Positions 1 through 4,325 of a DNA stretch of 11,150 nt are shown here, piece by piece. This DNA comes from Pontiellaceae bacterium (GTDB lineage: Bacteria; Verrucomicrobiota; Kiritimatiellia; Kiritimatiellales; Tichowtungiaceae). The stretch is from contig JALOTS010000098.1 in NCBI GenBank assembly GCA_025457785.1, forward strand, positions 1-11,150, read 5' to 3'. Position 1 is the first letter of the stretch, and each line of letters starts with the position of its first letter. The notes under the pieces are model-generated. The model had not been told where the DNA came from. It worked only from the letters and a program-made list of their open reading frames with translations, and searched no databases. The position numbers were made by a program, and so were the translations under genes.

Positions 1-1
1 G

Positions 2-712
2 CCGCCCGCCTTGCCCGACCGCCTTCGCGGACGGCCTCTGTTCGACATCACACGCTGCACCAAAAACTGCCGCCTCTGCGCAGAAGCCTGCCCGGTCGGT
101 GCCATCACTTTTTCCTCCGACGAAAAACCCGTGATCGATCTTGGAAAATGCCTTTTCTGCGACGACTGCAAACTCGCCTGTCCGCAACAGGCCATCCGCC
201 ACAGCGAAGACTACCGCCTTTCGGTCAGTAAGCATGAGCACCTTCTTCTCAAACAGGAAGATGCGTTAATTCTCGCCGAATCGCTCGGCGGAGAACTGAA
301 AAAACTGCTGGGCCGCTCGTTAAAATTGAGACAGGTCAGCGCGGGCGGATGCAATGCGTGCGAGGCCGATGTCAACGTGTTGGGCACCGTCGGCTGGGAT
401 CTGGGCCGCTTCGGCATCCAGTTTGTCGCGTCTCCCCGTCACGCCGACGGAGTTTTAATCACCGGCCCCGTCACGCAAAACATGAAATCCGCGCTGCTCG
501 ACACCTATGAAGCGGTGGCAAAACCGAAAATTGTCATTGCCGTCGGAGCCTGCGCAATCGCCGGCGGACCGTTCATCGACCATCCTGAAGTCAGCAACGG
601 AGCCGACTCAATCCTTCCGGTTGACCTCTACATACCCGGCTGCCCGCCGCATCCGCTCACGATCCTTGATGGACTTCTCCGCCTGCTCGGCCGCATCCCG
701 GAAAAGTTGTAA
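2..712 (+). CDS. Group 4 [NiFe]-hydrogenase small subunit fused to a 2[4Fe-4S] ferredoxin domain (5' partial)
   Basis: Electron-transfer subunit of a membrane-bound, complex I-related hydrogenase (formate hydrogenlyase/Ech type). Residues below count from the TTG at 11. Residues 16-27 have a Cys-x3-Cys-x2-Cys-x3-Cys-Pro motif and residues 47-58 a classic CxxCxxCxxxCP motif, giving a two-cluster ferredoxin domain. After a linker the small-subunit (PSST/HycG-like) fold follows, with C114 and C117 in GGCNACE, C181 in GACAIAGG and C211 in PGCPPHP, the four ligands of the cluster next to the catalytic site. The reading frame is open to the window edge, and the codons before the TTG (PPALPDRLRGRP) fit the family's usual lead-in, so the true start is probably upstream. 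The large, membrane and maturation genes are not in the window. No gene follows on this strand for more than 2 kb, so this is probably the last gene of its operon. The family is clear; whether the complex evolves or consumes hydrogen cannot be told. Confidence 0.85.
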   Translation, partial: PPALPDRLRGRPLFDITRCTKNCRLCAEACPVGAITFSSDEKPVIDLGKCLFCDDCKLACPQQAIRHSEDYRLSVSKHEHLLLKQEDALILAESLGGELKKLLGRSLKLRQVSAGGCNACEADVNVLGTVGWDLGRFGIQFVASPRHADGVLITGPVTQNMKSALLDTYEAVAKPKIVIAVGACAIAGGPFIDHPEVSNGADSILPVDLYIPGCPPHPLTILDGLLRLLGRIPEKL

Positions 713-884
713 CCGCGCACAGAACGCACGAAAAGTTTTCCCACAGCTTTGGAGCAAAGCGGAAAAATAATTTGCGGAGCAAATAGTGACGAAAGGAACG
801 ATTCACACACGGACAGGAAGATTTTGGCAACCGAGCCTGCGAGCTGGGCTGGCGGAACGACAGCAACGAAACGCAGTGAAGTGG

Positions 885-914
885 CAAAATAATTGATGGC
901 AAAATGATTGATGG
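885..914. repeat. 15-nt tandem duplication built on CAAAAT(A/G)ATT
   Basis: Two adjacent 15-nt units, 885-899 and 900-914, differ at one base. The same CAAAATAATT core with a 15-nt period reappears at 9911-9940, so this is probably a dispersed intergenic repeat family. Confidence 0.6.
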
Positions 915-923
915 TCCTTTGAG

Positions 924-981
924 GTTAAACGTCTTTAACGAGGTGCCCCGCACCGTTTCAACGATTTGAACGTCTTTTTTT
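924..981 (+). terminator. Possible terminator region: three small hairpins then seven T
   Basis: GTTAAA/TTTAAC (924-929 with 934-939), GGTGC/GCACC (942-946 with 950-954) and TTCAA/TTGAA (957-961 with 966-970) are perfect short stems, and T975-T981 follows. The last stem has only 5 bp and is A+T-rich, so intrinsic termination is only possible. It lies about 260 bp after the hydrogenase stop codon. Confidence 0.25.
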
Positions 982-1041
982 CTCCCCATTCGTTGCGTTC
1001 TTCATTCGTTGTGAAACCCAGCCTTTTCTCCCCATTCGTTG
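978..1041. repeat. 18-bp direct repeat, two copies 46 bp apart
   Basis: TTTTCTCCCCATTCGTTG occurs exactly at 978-995 and again at 1024-1041. No gene or obvious binding function is associated with it. Confidence 0.7.
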
Positions 1042-1178
1042 GAGATTTTCCAGAATGTAGAGTAAGCGTCCCGCTTGCTTTTCTTCCGCTGTCAGATTCT
1101 CCGTTGATGGAAAACGACCGGAAAAATTCCCATGTTCGGAAACATAGTCAGAGTTCCAAAGGTTGGAAACTGTTCGGG

Positions 1179-1258
1179 TGCATGAAATGAAGCAAAAACA
1201 TTATTTTATAGGACCGACCCCTTTTCCGACCCCTTTTCCTTTTCCCGACCCCTTTTCC
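1179..1258 (+). repeat. GGACCGACCCC repeat cluster, locus A
   Basis: An A+T-rich lead (1179-1210, containing TTATTTTATA) runs into GGACCGACCCC (1211-1221), then three GACCCCTTTTCC units at 1216-1227, 1228-1239 and 1247-1258. The lead and the motif are shared with 3972-4103. Immediately to the right lies the 3' part of a group II intron whose upstream part is missing. The unit is not a known element that I can name; a mobile-element end is my inference. Confidence 0.75.
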
Positions 1259-1390
1259 TGCCATCCCTATGCGAACCAGAGATTTGACGCGAAGTACCCG
1301 AGGTAAGAGCCGTATGCGGTAGTGCCGCACGTACGGATCTGTGCGGGGAGGATTTACATATAAAAATATGCGTAAGTCCTTCTACCGCAA
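1259..1390 (+). ncRNA. Group II intron remnant (domains V and VI only)
   Basis: 1307-1339 reads as group II domain V: a lower helix from GAGCCGTA and TACGGATC carrying the AGC catalytic triad, a two-base CG bulge, and an upper helix TGCGG/CCGCA capped by a small loop. One lower-helix pair is G-A where G-U is usual. Domain VI follows at 1342-1387: GCGG and an 11-bp stem (GGAGGATTTAC with GTAAGTCCTTC), closed by CCGC with a bulged TA that could supply the branch-point A. The preceding 50 bases fit the end of domain IV. There is no reverse transcriptase/maturase ORF and no 5' half, so the copy cannot splice or move. It stops abruptly at repeat cluster A. The exact 3' splice site is not resolved. 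Confidence 0.8.
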
Positions 1391-1452
1391 GGCCGGATTC
1401 ATAGAAAGATGATTTTTGACCGTTGATGGGTTTGAGAAGGAGGCAGTAATTT

Positions 1453-1604
1453 ATGAGATTTGAAAACAAAAACAATGAATTAGGCGGACTCCCTTTTCCG
1501 CTGACCTTTGGTTGCGGCGCAACAGGCCTGGCGGACTCGAAAAAAGCAAAAAATCGATTTTCAAATAACTGTTGCGAACCGTCTTTTCAATTCCATAAGA
1601 GTTG
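1453..1604 (+). pseudogene. Possible small ORF cut by the insertion sequence
   Basis: An ATG at 1453 is preceded at good distance by AAGGAGG, and the frame stays open through the IS target site. Before the insertion it would have run into what is now the toxin promoter region. The product (starting MRFENKNNELGGLPFPLTFG) matches no family I recognise, and the stretch may simply be the DNA downstream of the intron insertion site. Its only support is the ribosome-binding site. Confidence 0.2.
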
Positions 1605-1614
1605 GGGAAAACAC
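1605..1614. repeat. Target-site duplication, left copy
   Basis: GGGAAAACAC is repeated exactly at 3048-3057. It fixes the element at about 1615-3047 and shows that the host DNA on the two sides was once continuous. Confidence 0.8.
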
Positions 1615-1616
1615 TT

Positions 1617-1647
1617 GGACTTTCCCCATTTTTTGAGGCGGATTTTT
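1617..1647. repeat. IS terminal inverted repeat, left
   Basis: 31 bp, complementary to 3016-3046 at 30 of 31 positions; the mismatch is T1621 against T3042. The core contains CCCCATTTTTTGAGGCGG. It lies 27 bp from the transposase stop codon. Confidence 0.92.
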
Positions 1648-1674
1648 CTTCCTGCGTCTGGACAAAAAAATCTC

Positions 1675-2915
1675 TCATGTAAATCCAGGAAGAAACCCCT
1701 GCGGATCCTCTGCCAGGGGACTGCGCATCTTCGCCGGCCGGATACGCGAGAGCAGTGCGCCCACGCCATCGGCCAGTGCGTAGTAGAAAAATTCCGTCAC
1801 GCCGTAAAACCGCTTTGAAGCGGTGATAATGTGTCCGGCCAGAATCGCCAGTCGCAGTTCCATTCCGATATGAACACAGATGAAGTAGAGTGCAAGCAGA
1901 ACCACGCCCATCATGTTTTTCAGCCGCTGCCAGTTCAGCAGACGGATATCTTCCAGACCGTAGGCCTGCTTCATGAACCGGATTGCCTCTTCCACCAGCC
2001 AGCGCGACAGATACGCTTCAATAATCTTCCAGATCGCTTTTCGGCTTTGGCTGGTCTGCACATTGGTCAGCAACAGCAACGGCTCTGCACCGAACCCCTT
2101 AACAACCACCAGAGTCAGCAGCTGATCGCTTTCCGGAAGCCTCACCGCCCGTGCTCCAAACTCCAGATTGTACACCTTTTCGCCTTCACGGGTTTCTTTG
2201 ATGATTGTTTCGGCGTATTTCATCGCACAGCCTGCTCGCTGCAAAGCTTCGCGTTGAAGATCACATGGCGGTCGCCCCGCTGGCGGATTACCCACCGGCT
2301 GCCTTGTCTGCTCAGCGGAAGCATAATGCTGTCGCGGTCGCCGCCCCGGTCGTAGACAAAGATCCCCCGTCCCTGAGCCGCTTCATGGATTGTGCGCATG
2401 ACCTCCAGAACCTGATGGTTCTCACTGACAAAGTCCGGGGCTTCAGACGACCACATCCGCAGGTGAAGAGGAATCATCTGCCGGCTGCGCGGCTCGCAGG
2501 CAACGGCCATGCAGCCGGAATATCCTGTTGCAAGTTCGCTGCGGCTGCCGTCATGAATTGTTGCCAAATGGGGCATTTTCCGGGCGTACTCTTTGCGGAT
2601 GTCGGTCGGATCGACAATGATCAGGGTGTCTTTCCCGACCCGCTTAGCCCCCTCGCCGGCTATAATCCGGTTGAGTTTTTCATCCATTCCTTCGGTGAGG
2701 ATATTGCGCGACAGACGCTCCTCGGTTTTCTTGAGTGCAACCGGCTCGTCGAGTGAACGGGCAATTTCAGAAAGCTTAATGTCCTTGGATGCCTGTATGC
2801 CGAACACCATCTGATGAAGGAACTTACAGACCGGTTTTGAAAAGTGGGGGAAGACTATCCCCATAAATAAATCAATCTGTTCTCGAATTTTAAACGCAGT
2901 CTGAGTAGTGTTCAC
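1675..2915 (-). pseudogene. IS4-family DDE transposase, split by a frameshift
   Basis: Catalyses cut-and-paste transposition of the surrounding element. The upstream part starts at a GTG at 2915 with GGGAG six bases before it and runs 231 codons to a TGA at 2220. The downstream part is in the -1 frame, from about 2223 (or a GTG at 2295) to 1675. The first catalytic Asp is probably in IIVDPTD and the second in YDRGGDR, both upstream. The third catalytic residue and the IS4 signature Y-(2)-R-(3)-E-(6)-K are intact in YLSRWLVEEAIRFMKQ in the downstream part. Joined, the protein would be about 414 residues, normal for the family. Stop and ATG overlap as ATGA, so reinitiation is conceivable, but it would make two separate halves. 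There is no slippery heptamer in the overlap (2220-2295), so an accidental indel is the simplest reading. Confidence 0.85.
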
Positions 2916-2918
2916 GCC

Positions 2919-2968
2919 GGTCTCCCTGGTTAATGGATGTGGTATTCAGCAACCAGAATAAGGAGACC
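2919..2968 (-). promoter_or_regulatory. Stem-loop hiding the transposase ribosome-binding site
   Basis: On the transcript, GGTCTCC (complement of 2962-2968) pairs with GGAGACC (2919-2925), and CTGGTT (2951-2956) with AACCAG (2926-2931), leaving a 5-nt bulge and a 19-nt loop. The Shine-Dalgarno GGGAG (2922-2926) lies inside the stem, six bases before the GTG start. RBS-blocking hairpins that protect against outside transcription are known for IS10 and IS50. The pairing is seen directly; its regulatory effect is inferred. Confidence 0.6.
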
Positions 2969-3015
2969 CTTTCACTTTTAAAACACTATTTTAACCGATC
3001 CATCAACGGGTTACA

Positions 3016-3046
3016 AAAAATCCGCCTCAAAAAATGGGGAATGTCC
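3016..3046. repeat. IS terminal inverted repeat, right
   Basis: Partner of 1617-1647. It lies about 100 bp upstream of the transposase start, leaving room for a promoter and a 5' leader. Confidence 0.92.
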
Positions 3047-3047
3047 T

Positions 3048-3057
3048 GGGAAAACAC
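3048..3057. repeat. Target-site duplication, right copy
   Basis: Exact copy of 1605-1614. Its right edge is only 3 bp from the -35 box of the toxin promoter at 3061. Confidence 0.8.
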
Positions 3058-3060
3058 CCG

Positions 3061-3089
3061 TTGACAATGCGTAGCCCGGTGGATACACT
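3061..3089 (+). promoter_or_regulatory. Sigma-70-type promoter of the toxin-antitoxin operon
   Basis: A perfect TTGACA (3061-3066) and TACACT (3084-3089) are separated by 17 bp. Transcription should start about 7 nt after the -10 box, which is the A of the toxin ATG at 3096, so the mRNA may be leaderless. The IS target duplication ends 3 bp upstream of the -35 box. Confidence 0.75.
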
Positions 3090-3095
3090 TCAGTC

Positions 3096-3392
3096 ATGGT
3101 CGAGATTAGAAAAACAGACGTCTTCGCCAAGTGGATGGATGGCTTAAGAGACATCCGGGCACGTGCACGCATTCAGGCGAGAATCGAAAGGCTGGCTTCG
3201 GGCAATCCGGGTGATGTAAAGCCTGTTGGCGAAGGAGTTTCTGAATTGAGAATCAGCCATGGCCCCGGTTACCGGGTCTATTTCAAGAAGAAAGGACATA
3301 AACTAATCATTCTTCTTGCTGGCGGAGATAAAGGTTCCCAAGGCCGGGACATCAAGACGGCTTTGCGTTTGGCACATGATTTGGAGGTATAG
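3096..3392 (+). CDS. RelE/ParE-superfamily toxin, HI1419 type (Gp49/HigB-like)
   Basis: Probable type II toxin of 98 residues. The sequence matches the addiction-module killer protein family (phage Gp49-like): an N-terminal TDVFAKWMDGLRDIRARARI helix, the middle segment GDVKPVGEGVSELRISHGPGYRVYF, then KLIILLAGGDKGSQGRDIKTA. Basic residues are frequent, as in RelE-fold mRNA interferases, which usually cut mRNA on the ribosome; activity here is inferred from the family. The ATG at 3096 has no Shine-Dalgarno and lies 6 nt after the -10 box. The antitoxin begins 4 nt after the toxin stop. Family assignment is firm; the precise target is unknown. Confidence 0.88.
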   Translation: MVEIRKTDVFAKWMDGLRDIRARARIQARIERLASGNPGDVKPVGEGVSELRISHGPGYRVYFKKKGHKLIILLAGGDKGSQGRDIKTALRLAHDLEV

Positions 3393-3396
3393 ATTT

Positions 3397-3696
3397 ATGA
3401 GTAAAACCAAGACAACACGATACGATGTGGCGGAACACCTCAGGACTCCTGAAGAGATGGCCGCTTATCTTCAGGCTTGTCTCGAGGAATCCGAAGGCGA
3501 TGCCGCCTTCGTGGCAAAGGCTCTCGGTGACATCGCTCGCGCTAAAGGAATGACGCAGGTCGCACGCGAGGCGGGACTCTCCCGGGAAAGCCTTTACAAG
3601 GCCCTCTCCGGCGACCGTACGCCTGGATTCGATACAATCCTCAAGGTTACGCGCGCTCTTGGGATCGAACTCCACGCAACGCCTCTGCATACATAA
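3397..3696 (+). CDS. HTH antitoxin, HI1420 type (HigA-like)
   Basis: Antitoxin of 99 residues partnering the toxin before it. It has the lead-in DVAEHLRTPEEMAAYLQACLEE typical of this family. A helix-turn-helix follows (about residues 52-90: ARAKGMTQVAREAGLSRESL then YKALSGDRTPGFDTILKVTRA), which is expected to bind the operon promoter and repress it together with the toxin. The ATG at 3397 was chosen because GGAGG at 3383-3387 sits nine bases before it and the family starts at about this point; an in-frame start inside the toxin gene (3316) would add 27 residues that do not fit. The GGAGG overlaps the last toxin codons, so the two genes are probably translationally coupled. There is no clear terminator after the stop. 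Confidence 0.9.
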   Translation: MSKTKTTRYDVAEHLRTPEEMAAYLQACLEESEGDAAFVAKALGDIARAKGMTQVAREAGLSRESLYKALSGDRTPGFDTILKVTRALGIELHATPLHT

Positions 3697-3971
3697 AAAG
3701 TCCTGTTCTGCATCTTTTCTGCCTGGTTGTGGTCATCGATCTAAAAAAACCGCTGATCACGCGGATCAAAACGGATGGCTTCTATTGAAGGGGATTTTCG
3801 GGTAGAGGCGTAAAGGATGGTGATTCTGCAATTGCCACTCCGTTGCCCCGCAATAGCGGAGCCTCTTTCGCCTTGTTGGCTCAGGTCATCGGTTGACCGC
3901 TTCTCCAAAATGTACAAATGTGTACGCTGACACTTTCCCCCAGAGGTGCAACGGTTGTAAATACTTCAGAG
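3697..3971. other. Gene-free stretch after the first toxin-antitoxin pair
   Basis: No gene is supported. I see fragments typical of dispersed intergenic repeats (CGCTGATCACGCGGATCAAA at 3751-3770) and a GTACA/TGTAC hairpin at 3912-3925. The stretch leads into repeat cluster B. Confidence 0.45.
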
Positions 3972-4104
3972 TGAATGAAATAAATAAGAATCATTATTTT
4001 ATAGGACCGACCCCTTTTCTTTTAAGAATCATTATTTTATAGGACCGACCCCTTTTCCAGACCCCTTTTCCTAGGACCGACCCCTTTTCCCGACCCCTTT
4101 TCCT
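3972..4104 (+). repeat. GGACCGACCCC repeat cluster, locus B
   Basis: Two exact 35-bp copies (3985-4019 and 4023-4057, period 38) each consist of an A+T-rich lead with TTATTTTATA followed by GGACCGACCCCTTTTC. A third GGACCGACCCC is at 4074-4084, and further GACCCCTTTTCC units are at 4060-4071 and 4092-4103. The lead resembles that of locus A over about 50 bp. The right edge is fused directly to the coding sequence of a truncated cbiM-like gene. Translation across the junction would give a meaningless KRGREKGSVLGKG-type tail. Confidence 0.8.
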
Positions 4105-4269
4105 CATCTGTGCCGTAAACACAAAAGCGCCCAGCACCCCCATCATGGGAATCAGCCGTTCATCATTCGTCTGCTGTACTTTTTTTGCGCACCAGGCCAT
4201 CAATCCGGATGTCATGGCCCACAAAGTTCCACCCATAGCGGGTGATAATAAGGCATCAGCCATATGCAT
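4105..4269 (-). pseudogene. cbiM-like ECF transporter gene fragment (first 55 codons)
   Basis: MHMADALLSPAMGGTLWAMT and the following ...RLIPMMGVLGAFVFTAQM are the N-terminus of CbiM/NikM, the substrate-binding membrane subunit of cobalt or nickel ECF transporters; the N-terminal Met-His-Met is the conserved metal-binding end. The ATG at 4269 has GGGAG seven bases upstream. The family protein is normally a little over 200 residues, and here similarity stops dead after FTAQM, where repeat cluster B begins. The remaining membrane segments and the CbiN, CbiQ and CbiO partners are absent, so this is a remnant. It lies 56 bp after the stop of the cytochrome gene on the same strand, which may be chance. 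Cobalt versus nickel specificity cannot be told from the fragment. Confidence 0.82.
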
Positions 4270-4325
4270 AACATTTCTCCCGTATAACGTCAGACGATCC
4301 GAATTTAAAGACACTCTTGAGCACC

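Larger units (their letters stand above)
713..1178. other. Gene-free stretch with small repeats and hairpins
   Basis: I see no convincing gene here. The small ORFs have no ribosome-binding site and resemble nothing known to me. The stretch holds three short stem-loops in a row (924-970), a 15-nt tandem duplication (885-914), an 18-bp direct repeat (978-995 and 1024-1041), and a small AAGCG/CGCTT hairpin at 1064-1076. The texture is that of intergenic repeat DNA rather than decayed coding sequence. Confidence 0.5.
1615..3047 (-). mobile_element. IS4-family insertion sequence (about 1.43 kb, probably inactive)
   Basis: Inverted repeats of 31 bp lie at 1617-1647 and 3016-3046 and differ at one position. 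The 10-bp sequence GGGAAAACAC directly flanks the element (1605-1614 and 3048-3057) as a target-site duplication; IS4-family elements typically make duplications of about 9-12 bp. A DDE transposase fills the inside on the minus strand but is split by a frameshift, so this copy probably moves only if a transposase is supplied in trans. The well-kept ends and duplication suggest a fairly recent insertion. Confidence 0.9.

Noticed and set aside
1211..1258. CRISPR array from the GACCCCTTTTCC units
   Set aside because: The units are 12 bp, adjacent or nearly so, with no spacers of regular length, and no cas gene is in the window.
1148..1475. Basic KRGRKRGRSYK-type small proteins on the minus strand
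   Set aside because: These are translations of the GACCCCTTTTCC repeat; there is no ribosome-binding site and the same peptide arises at locus B for the same reason.
2220..2295. Programmed frameshift in the IS transposase
   Set aside because: The overlap contains no slippery heptamer, and a net -1 change with a stop-start ATGA is better explained by a single indel. Not fully excluded.
3994..4314. A 106-residue protein on the minus strand
   Set aside because: It is a chimera: codons upstream of the cbiM start, the cbiM fragment, then translated repeat cluster. Only the cbiM part is real.
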